Assembly: GCA_026874595.1 (NCBI GenBank)
Contig: CM049310.1
Coordinates: forward strand, 40,367,558-40,431,557
Reading direction: 5' to 3'
Length of the DNA: 64,000 nt
DNA from: Sipunculus nudus
Taxonomy: Eukaryota > Annelida > Sipuncula > Golfingiida > Sipunculidae
Part shown: one piece after another, positions 1-14,600 of the stretch
Layout: the number at the start of each line of letters is the position of its first letter
Numbering within the stretch: the first letter of the stretch is position 1
Position numbers and translations under genes: made by a program
The notes under the pieces: generated by a model
Seen by the model: only the letters and a program-made list of their open reading frames with translations
Told to the model about the DNA's origin: nothing
Database searches by the model: none

Positions 1-1270
1 GCCCTTGGCAGACAAACAGATGGACGCTGTGCAAAAAAGGGTTGCAGGTGGCGCCACCAGTTAAGCGTATGATAAAGAGCTTTGTGAGAACTATACACAT
101 GCAAAATTTTGGCCCAATTGGTCAAACAGTTCCCTAGATATGAGCTTGGATGTCTGCAGCGTAAACTTGATTGTAGGTGGCGCCACCTGTCATAAAATCA
201 GAAAAGCTATCCAGGATGTATAAGCATGCAGAATTTCAGGTGAATTAGTCAAACCACTGCAGAGATATGAGTGATTTTAACCCAAGGCAGACGAACAGCT
301 GGACACTGTGCAAACATGGTTGCAGGTGGCGCCACCATTTTTTGTGTATGTTATAAAGCTCTCCAAGGGCTACATTTGTGCAAAAAAATTTTCCTGATCA
401 ATCAAACGGTTCCTGAGATATGAGCTTGGATGTCTGCAGCGTAAACATGAATGTAGGTGGCGCCACCTGTCATAAAATCAGAAAAGCTATCCAGGATGTA
501 TACGCATGCCAAATTTCAGGTGAATTAGTCAAGTCACTGCAGAGATATGAGTGATTTTAACCCAAGGCAGACAAACAGATGGACACTGTACAAACATGGT
601 TGCAGGTAGCGGCACCATTTTTGGTGTATGTTATAAAGCTCTCCAAGGGCTACATTTGTGCAAAAGAATTTTTCCTGATCGGTCAAACGGTTCCCGAGAT
701 ATGAGCTTGGATGTCTGCAGCGTAAACGTGAATGTAGGTGGCGCCACCTGTCATAAAATCAGATAAGCTATCCAGGATGTATACGCATGCCAAATTTCAG
801 GTGAATTAGTCAAGTCACTGCAGAGATATGAGTGATTTTAACCCAAGGCAGACGAACAGATGGACACTGTGCAAACATGGTTGCAGGTGGCGCCACCATT
901 TTTGGTGTATGTTATAAAGCTCTCCAAGGGCTACATTTGTGCAAAAGAATTTTCCTGATCGGTCAAACGGTTCCCGAGATATGAGCTTGGATGTCTGCAG
1001 CGTCAACGTGAATGTAGGTGGCGCCACCTGTCATAAAATCAGAAAAGCTATCCAGGATGTTTGCGCATGCCGAATTTCAGGTGAATTAGTCAAGTCACTG
1101 CAGAGATATGAGTGATTTTAACCCAAGGCAGACAAACAGATGGACACTGTGCAAACATGGTTGCAGGTGGCGCCACCATTTTTGGTGTATGTTATAAAGC
1201 TCTCAGAGGGCTACATTTGTGCAAAAAAATTTTCCTGATCGGTCAAACGGTTCCCGAGATATGTGGGTTT
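1..1270 (+). repeat. 280-bp dimeric tandem array
   Basis: The same junction recurs at 271, 551, 832 and 1112, giving a period of 280-281 bp. Each unit is itself two diverged halves of about 150 and 130 bp, both beginning with GAGATATGAG and both carrying the 12-bp perfect palindrome GGTGGCGCCACC (47, 176, 325, 456, 737, 886, 1017, 1166; mutated near 605). The period is not a multiple of three, so open frames within it are not conserved coding. Confidence 0.9.
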
Positions 1271-1428
1271 ATGTGTGGAAACAGACGCACAAACGGACGC
1301 AGAGCGCAGAGGAAAGGTCAGAGGTCAAAACAAAATCGGGGCGCAGCAGTTCACATGTGACCCAAACATAATCCCGGGTTTCGGAAAATTCCGCCCAGCG
1401 GTTACGGAGGAGTTCTCCGGACACCTAC

Positions 1429-1476
<48 letters not shown>
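1429..1476 (+). repeat. (CGG)n microsatellite, about 16 units
   Basis: Uninterrupted GGC/CGG triplets between the unique part of the element and its terminal hairpin. The sister copy at 59890 has only about three triplets at the same place, so the tract is a variable part of the element. Confidence 0.95.
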
Positions 1477-1477
<1 letters not shown>

Positions 1478-1492
1478 CCAGCTGAAAACATA

Positions 1493-1522
1493 GTATCCGC
1501 AAAACTCTGTTTTGGCGGATAC
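1493..1522. other. Terminal hairpin of the tandem-repeat element
   Basis: GTATCCGCAAAAC, a three-base loop, then GTTTTGGCGGATAC form a stem with one bulged base. The sister copy keeps GTATCCGCCAAAAC at 59860-59873 on the opposite orientation, and homology between the copies ends a few bases past it. A hairpin close to the end is a feature of rolling-circle elements, but I do not see a clear CTRR end. Confidence 0.6.
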
Positions 1523-3716
1523 AATTACTTGGAGAATTATCCTGATAATCACCAAAACCTGGCAGATAAAATGTTTTACCTTCCTCCTCTCTGCAGCTGA
1601 TGACTCATCTTTCAAGCTCATCAAGACATTATGCCTTGGCCTGAGACATTGGGGCACCTGTTGGAGGGATCTGTGGTTAATTAGTGTCTGCTGGTTGTTA
1701 TAACATTCCACTAGATCCAATCCACCTCATCAACATGGTCATTATTAGTTGTTTATTGTCCCAGTTCAATCCAGTTATAAACCAAGGAAGAACCCTCATT
1801 TATGATCAGATGTGAAAACAATGTATCTGCTGATCATTTGCACAATGCCCTTTTTGCAGTTTGCTCTTAATTAAAGTTAATTTATGCCACATTTGTACAC
1901 AACTGCATTTTGTAATTAAGAAGTCTATCAATACTAAAGTAAAAATTTATGACACATTTGTACACAAATGCAATTTTTTAAATAAAGAAGTACATTGAAA
2001 ATAAATTATCTTTCATAAATAGTTAAACACAGAAAGTGCAATTACCATGTACCAGTATTCTGCATTTATACAAAAGGCCAATTTCTACAGTTTGCTAATC
2101 TGCATGGATAAGTTTTAAGCGAGTGCAATCTAATCATCAAAGATCAAACCAGCTCAAAACCTGAATTTAAAGTTTCCAATCCAGTACTTATTTTTTTAAC
2201 TGGTCTGGTATTATTGTAATCAATATTCTATACAGCTTTGGTTCTGCCTTGTTCTATCAGTTATGGATTGATATCTTGGCTGCAGGGGCAGATTTTAGTC
2301 TCACACATACAGGCCAGATTGTGATTTTAGGATTCTGATTGTCTTAACAGCTGATGTTGCAGATTGCACCTGGAGATTGATATCTGGTTCAGAATCCTTT
2401 TGCTGGCTGGAAAGGATATGTAGTAATTCATAGATCCAATCAGATAAAATGCTTTACACCAATACTATATTCTAATTAAAGCTTTCAAATGTATATTTAA
2501 TCTGAGAATGTGGAATTTTCTTATTTCCACATGGTGTATGCTGTAAATGCAATGTGGTGCTTTGGTCTATTCCTTGAACATTCCCTGTATCCCACTTTCT
2601 GTACTACACTCTATCCATGAGCATGACGCCGTGGTTACATTATTTCTTCCTTCTCCTTGTTACATAACCTTTTTAATGCTATAAATGCTGCACAATAGTA
2701 AATTATATTTTTTTCAGCAGCTCAGCTACAACACATTTTATAACATCAGGTATTTTGGTGACTTGTGACTTTATACAAATATGTATCTAATTCCTTAATG
2801 CATGTTTTAACAGGTTTAAAATCAGAACTCTTTTTTCTCTTGTCTATTTCTCATTATGTTCAGTTAGACTCTGCATAAAAATGTGAAAATTACACAACCT
2901 CTTTCCTCATTTGAAATAGACTTGTCTCTTTCCAATGAAGTAAGTTTATAAATATTCAATTTTTATTGATATTCAAAGTATTATTTTCTCAACCAACACC
3001 TCATGTATATTTAAATAAAATCCGGTCATGCTTACCTACCCTTTAGGACTTGCAAAAAAACCATAACCAACACACATTAATAATTCAACCAATCCACATT
3101 CAGAGCTCTTGATATGTCTGCTGGAGATATCAGGCAGGGCTAACATTGTGGCTATATTGTAACCGCTGCTATGCTCTGTGCCATGACTCAGACAATCCTC
3201 AAACAAACACGAAACCACTGTACTCATAATTGGTAATCCTGACGAACACTCTCAGTTCCTGAACTCTCTCCACACTATCCCCCCCCCACCCCTTTCTCTC
3301 TTTCAAACATCTGTTAGATCAATGAAGGGACTGCCTTGACAAGCTGGTCATGTTGAAAGTTGAAAGAAATACAAAGTACATGCATAAATCCTACAGAATA
3401 TACAACTGCACAAACTGGAAATTTCCAACCACAAAGTACACTTTAATATTTTGCCTGTATCTTTGCAGGCCATTTTAAGGTTGCAATAATATTGCTTCAT
3501 AGTGAATGTAGAAATCAAGCTTAGATAAAATCCTGTTTTTTTGGGATATGGATATAAATGCCTCATGGGATAAATGTGCGTCCCCCTTGATGATGAGTCA
3601 GAGGGTGTTTAAACAGACCTAAATCCTCTGTTATTGTAGACATAGCAGAATCATAAATCCTGACAGATGGTCCATATATCTCCACCCCTTGAATCTGTGT
3701 GTTCCAAGTTTCACTT

Positions 3717-3829
3717 TCATCTGCAGTGTACTGCAAACTGCCAGAACACAAAAATGTGGGCATTTTGATTGACGTTAGTTAACTCAGTGTCCTCCATATA
3801 ATCAATACAATCCCTAGGGACCCCATACT
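3717..3829 (-). CDS. Exon-like segment, unrecognised (possible terminal exon)
   Basis: On the minus strand a good acceptor (TTTCTACCCCTGCAG) precedes an open frame of about 37 codons starting EYGVPRDCIDYMEDTE and ending at TGA (3719-3717). The incoming phase (two bases needed) fits the donor phase of the candidate first exon at 17463-17628, 13.6 kb upstream on the same strand. A second open frame overlaps it downstream (3763-3563). I recognise no family. It could be chance or a decayed element. Confidence 0.15.
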
Positions 3830-6800
3830 CTGCAGGGGTAGAAATATTTAACCACTAACATGTCCAGCCAATATGTATATGACCAGATTTCACAGGACAT
3901 TTACAAATTTCTCTCTATAATCATTGTAACATCAGTTCTTTGTAATAAATAACACTTTTAAATTGTTACAACATAAAATTTATACTGTGAATTTTCCCAT
4001 GTTTTAATGTCATTTTATTTGCAATGAAGTTTTAAATGTCACATTTGATGAGACATGCACCTTTGAATCTCCGATATCCATTCAATGCCCAAGGCACTGG
4101 TATGTCTGACATACTGCTTGGCTGCAGATAGGCCCCCCATTTCAACCAACGAAGATTTCATGACAGGAATGACAGGCAAAATACAGTGTTCATCCAATCC
4201 TAACACTCTCAGAGTAAAAAGGGTAATGGTGGTATCACATCACACCTATTTCTAAAGATAAAAGCTCTGTATCACCTGTTACACGGGGCCATCTTTCCGT
4301 CATTAAGGTGTAAATAGGAAAGACTTTTTAGGGGCATGCAAGTCATAAGTTGTGCAAGTAAATCTATTAAATTTCAAGATGCACATGCATCAGTGCATTT
4401 TTACACAGTTAACCTGATGATTTGCATTTAACGTATTCTAGCTAAGGAGCTGTGTATTTCTGTGTATTAATAATATGTATGATTTATCAGAAATAAGCAG
4501 CAAACCTGATGTGCTCGAAAAATCACAGACCTGAAAGACAAGCATGACCTTGTGAAATAAATATTTTTCACACCAGTTAACAATTCAATTGGGAGTGTTA
4601 CCCTGGAATTCTAAAGTTTTTTATGCACCTTTTAAAATGTTTCTTCTTCACAGGATTTCTATGATGCATATGTCACAGCTTTATTTTAGGAAGAAATCAA
4701 ATGACTGTACAACAGGCCATAAAAACATAAATATGTGGGCATACCATTTATATCCACTGTGTACATTAATATTATTAATATAACCTTGTCTCCCTGTGAG
4801 TTATGGCGGTACTGCTGAATTCTATTTCATATGGATCACTATATCCTTACAATACAATTTTACATAGTTAGCAAGTTCCAGCATTACAATTTTTGATTAT
4901 TTTTTAATTTCAAATGTGAATGTTATGTAAACTCTGAACCTATTAATATGACAATATTTTTCAGCTAAGTCCATGACCTTTGGACCTTGAGCTGCATATC
5001 TGCATTCTAAATAGTAAATAGACCTTTATCAAATGTTATGTTTTGAAAATGAAAGCGATATACAAGATCTGTGGATGCATGAATGCTCAGCACTGGCTTT
5101 TATAAACTGTAAGCTTTGACCTAATCCTGCAGATTGCCAACAATATCCAGAAACAAAGTTAAACTTTCCAAGGGACTAAAAAATAAAACATATATCAATA
5201 TACAGTCACCTTCATATTCAAAGTAGACATGAGGTATCACCTTCATATGAACGCCAAATGTTGTAGCTGTAGTAGTCACTCAGGCAGAATTAAACACAAA
5301 AACATTCAGTATTCTTTATTCCTATTTTTAGGAAACAAAGCTTTTGATTGACCGCTTTATTATGATCTTCAGACAGGTCTCAGGTGCAGATAAACTGACC
5401 AATACTGGAGTACTCCACTCGACATACACTGAGCTGCCATTTAAAGTCAGCCCTACTCTATATACAAAGCCTGTATGCATATATGTTTATGGACCTGGTT
5501 CTAATACGCTCTCACAGGGATTTTAAGTCTGTAAGGGTCACTACAGGTATCATGTATGTCCCCGACCTCCAGTGGGGAGCCACTGAGCAGGCTCAAGGGC
5601 CATTAGGTTGAACCACTCCACGCTATGACACACCTGAATGGTATACAATCCCTGTATAATCGTTAACCTGGGTACAACTATAGAGGTATTCACAACACAC
5701 CTGGTGTGGCCTCTCAGGTTCTCTTAATGCTAAGGTCTCGATTCCATCTGGCATCAACCTCCTGTGTCTCCGATTCATCCACTGTCTACACAATTCTTCC
5801 ACTGTGTATTATCCAGTGTAAGTGGTATACTCCAAATTCCGACATGTGACTACTGACATCCATATTTTATTCTTATAGATAATGGCACCCTCCAATAGTG
5901 GCCCTGTAAAATACTTGGTGGCTTATCCAACGAAGATCTGAAAAGGGCCTGAGGATGAGACACGAAGGTAGGCCAGCATCCTGACAGAATCTATTGTGGG
6001 GAGAGTTTGTTGGCAAGATGCCATGTGCGTTGGCTGACTTTAAACCAGACAAACGCTTTTTGGGGACCACACCCAAATCCTTACTTATCATTGGATGATA
6101 TTTGTTCCAAATGTGATTACCCCAGTCTTATTCTTAGAATCAAGTCTGGGCAAGAATTTATAGAAATTTTAAATTTCATATACTTTTTGGAAAGACCAGA
6201 GGTCATCCAGTGCAGAACATATATCTGGTAAAATGCTGAAACTTCAGAAAACCTGACTTGTTCACCTTCATATTATGCTTATAACCGGTCAAAATGTGAA
6301 TTTCATTAAATTTCTCCCTATTTGTTTCTTAAACAAAATCACAATGAATCCAGCATTTCCCTATGTTTGAACACAGAATGCGTATCTAATGAATAAGATT
6401 AAAGATGATTAATGACCATATTTTCAAGTCCTGCATATTTTCAATTATTTTATGCACAGGCTCAGTGATGGCCCTATACTTCAAAATTCTCATTTCTTTA
6501 ATTCCAGGAAACTAGTACGAAACTACAAACTCCAACTTTCTGAATCACATATGCATGATGCAAGTAAAAGACCAAACACCTACAATCCCCCCCCCCCCCA
6601 CCAACACACACACAGCTTCCAAGTTCCATGTGCAATAATGCTGCAGATATATTTCCAGGTCAATTATATATTTTTTTTTCACTTTCCAATTAAAGATATG
6701 AAGTTAAAGTTTTAAATCAAGATGATATAAACCTATGGAAATTGGATTACTTTTAAGCTTTTGAGGAAATTTGAATTCTGACACATTGAAAAACTGATAC

Positions 6801-9800
6801 TAGACTGAGACTTACCTTTAAACTTTCACTTACATATATCATTTAGCAATGTAAATGAAATTTCCCTGGGTAACTTAGATATCTTGAACTGATGTAAACC
6901 CAAGATATTTGTAATCCAGACAGATTAAAAGGAGACTACAGATGACCCTGTCAAAATGAAGAGTGCAATAACACATGTCCTGGGGTGAGGATTATAGGTT
7001 ATGTAATACTCTTACCCAATAAATAAAGCCCTAAGTGTGTGTCAGCCTGGTCAGGTACCCTGACACAGTAATTCTGTGGTTTAAGTGGATCCATGTTGTA
7101 TCAGGGTCAATGTGACTCACATCCTGAGGGGCCATTCACTCACCCATTCAATATCCCATTCTCTGCTCCATCCATCATTGCATTCAATGGCCCTTGCTAA
7201 ATGAGCAGTCTTAATGATACCCTAATTATGATATAATTCAGCCAGGCAATGCTGGTATCATGTATTCCACAATTAGTCACTCCTATTGCACATCAGGCAC
7301 TGATTACAGCTGGTGTCACTTGAATGTTTGTAAACATGTCGATTGTTAATTTTGCCTGGATAATGTACAAGCACACATGTAGTGGATCAACAGTTAACAT
7401 TTATTGCTCCAGCCAAAGTGATTCATTTACATTTATTTATCATGTGGTTTTCTGTTTAACCCTGATTTAAAATCAACCTGAATATCAATCTTGACAATGG
7501 CATACAAATTGTACTGGAGCCAAATATATTATTTAGTTGAAAGCTATGATATATCATTCTACCAGGATGCTGTGCAAGATTTATTTTCTAACGTTCATAC
7601 AACTTCCTAAATAAATACATAACTGAAGAATGTATACCACTTTCACATGGAAGACAAATAGTATAAATGCTTAAGTTATTCATGTTCACCTTTCCAGCGA
7701 GGCTGAGATATTTTAGTTGGTATTGTTTTACTGACTTTACACACTTATAACAAATGCAGTTAAACTCTATGGGTCTAACTGATTAGCTAATGCTGCCATT
7801 AGTGCTAAATGATTCTATGACACTTATGCACCATGACTCAATAATAACTTTTGCTAGACCAGGGTTAGGCATACAGGATATATCATATAACATACAATAT
7901 GTTTCCGAGTGAGACATGTCACCAAACAAACATGTCCCACATTAAGTTACTTTTACCAGACTGTCACACAGCCCATCCCTAAAGAACTATGACCACAGTG
8001 TAGGAAATCCTGCTCTGCACAGGTACTCAGAGATAAGAGTTCCGTGTGTGTAAGTATGATACAAAATGGACGCACTGACCTGGACTTAGTACCAATAAAA
8101 TCCCACACAAAGAACGATAACAGTACAGGTATACGGCCGCATTCTTAACATGTGATAATGTACTGACAAGCCAGCTCAGGTCCAAATACTGTGACACAGT
8201 GATTAGATTGAAAATCTGTAAAACGTTTACATGCACCCACTCATATTACTCAAAAGTGAAAAGTGACTTGATTATACTAAGGTTAATCTTCATTCAAAAC
8301 ATCTTACTTTGAGACGAAACTTATAAACATTGGTCTTCAAACTTGTATTTTAACATTATAATAGTTCTGTCTCACAACTATATATATAAAGAAAAGATCT
8401 ATCCTGATCTAAACCACCTACACGATGATGCCTCAAATCCTACATTGAATAAAGGATAAGATGATGTACAGGGTGAATGACTGGAATTTATATATAATGG
8501 AACTGGTGGTATAAAACAAGGGCTGAATTAGGATAAAGGGTATACACCCTTCTCTTCTGTTGAGACATGCACTGGCAGGCAATCGGCATTTGCATGTAAA
8601 ATTTGACCTTTAATCATAACCACAATATGTTTTGTGCTCTTTCCTCCAAGATTTGATACCACATCATACAGTGACACAGACTATCACAAAAATGCAATAT
8701 CTAACACATCAAAGAACTAGATAACACACATGGCCTCTTCCTGAACAGCAAGCTAGTGTGAGTATATATTAGCTCAATCCTGTATCTGCACTCTTCAGCA
8801 CTGTTCATCAAATATATAACACAGCCCTGCCCATGCAGGCTGGTCCAGCAGATGTTCCCTATAGCTAACAAATGTAATTAAGGCCAGCAGCCACTGTTTG
8901 CTGCATCAGCAGTGGTGCTACTGTCCATATACAGTCAGCTGCATGTTTTAATAATTCCTCCATACACATCTCATTCAAGACAAAGCTATTATGAAGCAAG
9001 TTTGGGCAATATCGATTTACACTGTCATGACCAAGCTGCAATACTTGGACTCATAAAATTACCTCAATGAACTATATATCATATTTGTTTACATAAAAAA
9101 TGTACTTTTTACTAGTCTCTCTTTTTAAAAGAGAGGAAAATTATGGATATTCCAGTGGAAAAAAATATATATATACATCTGAAATACTCAGAAAATACCT
9201 TCAGACCATTAGTTTCTGATACATGTGTAATTGTGTATTAAATGTGCGTTTTTTTTATTACAAGTATAAATTTATACAGTTTATGCAAGCATAAAGTCTA
9301 GAGATAATGTTTTTCTTTGGGCCTTTTTAATATTCTAAAGCTTCAATCCACTCAATTTTCCTTCATATTTTACTACTGCATGCACGTGCCTTATTCCACA
9401 GTCTATTTTCTGTTTAACAATTTCTTTCATATAACTTAAGACCCATCAAAAGATATATGACTAAATGGTGATATATAATATTATATATAATAGCATGGCA
9501 GTTTATGTCGCTGTAATCAAATTATAGAGAACATTACTCTTTAATTTATGGGTCAACAAGACCCACTTGAACCAAAAGCAACCTGATAAAAATTTTCCCC
9601 TCATAGAGATAAAATAATTTATAATTCTGTTGGTATAGTAAAATCAACAGCAGGAGAACAAGCCATGCATGCCACAACAGCTCATTAGGATTGTCAACTA
9701 CTATGTCTGATAAGTTTTAGCTTGGTTTTATGTGCAGATCCTATCTCTGCATTCATTCTATTATGAGTAATGTCAAGACTAACTGAAGCAGAACAGATCG

Positions 9801-11564
9801 GCATGTTTTGATTTTGTTTCCAGACTGGATCCATTGTGACTGCTGTGGAGCCGCATACCACTGATGCACTCACTTCACAAAAGACAACAATTCCCAAGTA
9901 TAGGGCCCTACTAGTAAACACATACTACCATTAAACACAGAACCTCTCTCTGTAGAATTTGGAAATGAAAGCACATTTCCTTTGGCAGGGAATATATCTT
10001 GTAAAGTCATAGACTGAACACTCCCTAGTTTAATATTTTTATTTTTTTTTTATTTGTTTCTTAGATATTAATCACACAAAAAACCCCACATTTTTAAATG
10101 TTAAAATAAATTATATATTTTCCTATCCTTGAAATGAAAAACAAGAAATATATATCTTAATAAGACATAAAAAATATTACCTTGATCAAGCAAGAAGCTT
10201 GTAGTCTTGATGAGACAATTTGTGAAAATGGCTCTACCTGATTGATATTCTGAGTGTATGCCAGTCTGTAAGTTGAGGTTCTTGATGAATAACTGGGACT
10301 AACTCCATTTCGGCAACAAATTTTCTGTTAGTCCTAATATATTTCACCAATTGCAACATGGGAGTCATCACCCAAAAACAATATCACGGCTTCATCTCTG
10401 CCCTTATGGGTCCAATACCCACCAAACTCCATGATTTCCTGCTTTGAATGTCCCAGCCCTGAGTATCTTTGTCATATTTCAGTCCCTTATTAATCCCTAA
10501 TTCCTTCCTTTCAACTTGCCAGCATATCAACAACATTCATGTACTGCTAAGTTTCCTACAGACTCAAACCCAGATGTCACAAATCACAAGTTACATTTTT
10601 GGAATATAAGGTATAATATTAGCATAATAAATTTGGCCTCTGGTTATCCAATGACAATCATCCCTTGGAATTTAATTAATATAATTTATACTTATAGATA
10701 ACAGGAATGAACTCTTCTCATCGACTGACCCCCCTTGACCTTAAATAACCAAGTTGTTACTTGTTTATTAATAATCAGTATTATTTTAGACATACATGTA
10801 TAAAGCATTTATAACCTGGCAGGTTTTCAATGCTTTGCAGCTACTATATAACTTAAACTGAGCGACATAGTTGCCTTTGTTGTTTAGTATATTCCCACTT
10901 TCCTAACAGTACGCTCTGGAATGTCCTGTTGTCATTGAAAGGATGTATGCTTACTTCATCTGTATGTAGCCAAGAACCTGTCAACTAATGTTACAGGAAG
11001 ACCCTGCAGACCTTACACATGATATCATAAAGTATGGCATGGACCAGAGTGTACTGGAGACACGCTGACACAGGCTTCCCCTCTATAGCATGCAGTGCCC
11101 TTACAGCACTGAGTCAGCATGAGGGGGTATTATTTACAGATTTATATGACACCCTGGTATGATTATCCCCATCATGTCAACCATTTGCTGCCACAACCCA
11201 CACAGATTTCACCTCTGATGTTGTGTGTGTATTCTGACCTGTCCGTGTCACTCCAGCCACAGGGTTCAATTTTTAAAATGTTGCTATGTTTCATACCTAT
11301 GACATGGATTACAATATCATCTGGTGGGGTCAAAAATAAAAAAAAAGGGTTGAATAAAATCTGGGGAGACTATTATCAAATACCATGGCAGATAATGTAT
11401 GAAATTTCATACCAGTGTATACTCAATTACAAATAATTAAAAATTTCCTTGGATCCTTCTAACTACTGAGCTTGTAAGTCCTTTACACATCCTTCAATAT
11501 GAAATGCTTTGAAATAAAAAATTAAAACTACTGATCAAGTGTTCATAGATCAGGACATGGATAA

Positions 11565-11665
<101 letters not shown>

Positions 11666-14600
11666 GTGAGACCTGACAAACAGCTAGTGTTGGAACTTGT
11701 AACTGACATTAGCTTTGACAAAGATATTATCAAATCTGCCAACTGCAAAAAAATCTATACTGTGATTTAGCTAAATGAACAACTGACATTCATTTTTATC
11801 TGGCGCTTTGATTTTAGCCCAATCTAAAGCTTTTGTATGCTATAATAAATGTCTCAATGAATGAATTTCACAAAATACCTAATTACTAGGCCAGTAATTT
11901 ACCTGCTGACACCTAGCAAATCATAATAGTGAGCCAAGATTTATTACATCACATGCATACACATATTGTATCCATATAATGAATATCAATGATTAATATA
12001 TATATGTCACATAGTTCAATCTATCCATGATTCATGACAACTTTTGTGAACTATCACTACACTTGTGGTGAACCAAAAACTAAGCTCATTATTTTAATGA
12101 CAGAACACTGGGACAACTTAACAAATCTTTATGACTAGTTTACTCACCACAATGATTATGTTAAATCTTCTATGACTACACACAATGATTATTACAAAAT
12201 CTTCTTAGACACACAAGTACCTGTACCACAATTTCCTATAGTTAAAATAGAACTTTATAAAAGCAGTCATGAAAACATTTACATAGTGCGATTTCCAACA
12301 ACCACACTCACAACATTAACACCCACATGCCTTGAGATCTATCCAAGTACATGTGGCTCTCCCCAGTCCCATTCTCTCTTTTGATATACATCTCAGACTC
12401 AGTATCTCTATTGTAATATAAATTTTTGCAATTTACTAGCATATTTATAATTTTTTTAAAATCTGAACCTTTAACTAAGACCATGTATTTGTTGATACTA
12501 TCTGTTTCTGTTTCATTATTATATCATAAGTTCTGAACTTCTGAAAATGATAAAATTACATTACAGTTGAATCAACAACTGTGACCACCCTGTCCTTTCC
12601 CCTCCCTATGTTATAATAGCATCTGGCTGTTAAAGTACTTGCATAAATGAATTTCTTTTTCTCAATTTTTGACCAAACAAAAATAAACACCTATATGAAA
12701 ACCTTTAACTGTTACCTTAATATGACCACCTACTGGATAAGCCATCTTTATAAAACAACATCAGAAATATCTACCATCAGTAATTTACAATGAACATATT
12801 TATCTTGGTGATGTCAAAGGAAATATAATTTATTTGGGGCAAAATAATGTTTCTATATTTTTTACAATACATACATGGTGCACAGTTACTTAAGATGAAA
12901 TCCAATCTGTGCTGAGGTTAACGTACACTGTTTGTTACATAATGTGCATAAAATCTGCCTGGAAAAAGTTTCAACATTTGTTATAGCCAAGTTGTGACAT
13001 GGAGAGTGATGGCAAAGACATCTGTGTGCAGTAGAGAGGGTGATGATATCCAGCCAGTGTGTAAGGGCACCCTGATGTTATGATCAGCTCAAGTGGATTC
13101 AAGCACTGTGGTTGTCAGATCTAAGGGTATCTTGGTGAGAGCCTGCCTACAGTCCTGCTTACTCTGTTTACAGCTGTGTCAGCACCCTATTCAACAGGCT
13201 CTGTTTAACAGCTTCTAAAACTCTGTCAAGTTTGGCACAAGGTAGCTGGGAATTTTTATCAGAGAATATCTAACTGAAAAAAGCCATTCTATAAGAAATT
13301 CAAGATTTTCAGGGCCTTCCTAGGTTTCCATCTAATGCCCATCTTTGCCCCCCCCCCCCCCAGTTGAAGTATCCCTGCCTTTGGGAAGATCAATCCTCTC
13401 TCAGCCAAGAGTGTGTTAAGAATGTATTATATATATATAATTTATATGCATACTAAAATGTTTGAATGTTTCTTTGAATAGCCACAATATGGATTAAGAG
13501 TACTCTTATATCTAAACTGTGACAATCTTGAAGGATACAAGTTTTCTATTTCATAACTTTTACACCTGTCATAAAATACCATTTGATAATCCAATTTTGT
13601 GAATATGTGTGTATATTTGTGTATCCAAGATTAAATTTTGATTAACCAAGAAAATTAAAGAAAGTAATTCACCTGGTATAATCTAGAAATATACTGGCTT
13701 GTAAGGTCTCACCAGTCATTCCAAAGGTGGCATGCCACCAGCCATAATAATGATAATAATCCTAATAGATATAATAGGTTTCTGATCTAATTTTTATAGA
13801 GTGTTCCCTGTATTATAAATGATGATATAATGTCTGTTTTTACTGAATCTTGAAATTTAATAAAACATCTTGCATCTGGTAAAAAAAAGTTAGAAGGAAA
13901 ATGCATATCAGAGTTGCTGTACATTTCTATTTTAAATGACACTGTTAATTAAATGTGGCTGAAGATAAGACATAAAATAATAGATGATTTTTTGTAATGA
14001 AATCTCATTACAGGTTTTCTGTGCACTGATGATGTAATTCTGAGATAATTTATCATTATGGAAAAGCATTGTCAGAAACTGCCAAATTATACTCTATATC
14101 TGTAAACATACTAGTTAAAAGTAATTAAAACAAGTTTAAAATATCATGACAGTTTCAGTTTTATATCACATCATCTAATTATTATTTTTGAATTATTTCC
14201 TCTGAAGACATGTCGGCTATTAATTACAGTTTTAGTCAGTTTACCATAGCTGTCACTTGTTCCTGACAAATATTCCACATAAATATACGCAGAGAAAACA
14301 AATTAAGGTGACAATTGTTTGGTTCATATAAAAGGAACACCCATAGTGTACATTAGGTTCAGCTAATAATCATAAAGTAATGGGCATCCTGGTCAAATTA
14401 TCATGTAAATGTTTGTTAAAGCAAATAATTATCAATGGGAGGATAAAAAGTGATGCTTTATTGCTGATAAAACAATGGCTTATTCACCCGTTATAATCTT
14501 TGATCAGGAACCAAGTTTTCATCATCATCATGCAATCTAAAAATATCTGTAATAAATGCACTTCACATGAAACAAAAATTGAAAAAGGAAAATTTTTGTA

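Larger units (their letters stand above)
1..1528 (+). mobile_element. Tandem-repeat non-autonomous element (pearl-like), right-hand part
   Basis: The window opens inside this element. In order it holds about four and a half copies of a 280-bp dimeric repeat, a unique stretch (about 1271-1428), a (CGG)n tract, and a terminal hairpin ending near 1528. A second, reverse-oriented copy at 59852-60512 shares the same parts in the same order, and similarity stops just beyond the hairpin, so this is a dispersed element with a defined end. Core tandem repeats beside a microsatellite resemble pearl/HINE-type Helitron-related elements known from bivalves; that class assignment is inference. No protein is encoded. 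The left end lies outside the window. Confidence 0.6.

Noticed and set aside
551-1360. Open frames of 70-82 codons repeated in the tandem array (MILTQGRQTDGHC...)
   Set aside because: They recur only because the DNA repeats. The 280-bp period shifts frame, and the copies acquire stops.
1325-1493. Poly-Pro/poly-Gly frames over 1429-1476
   Set aside because: Translation of the (CGG)n microsatellite, not a protein.
5873-6231. Overlapping frames of 72-74 codons on both strands
   Set aside because: No motif, no convincing splice sites, and the two strands compete; probably chance or an old repeat.
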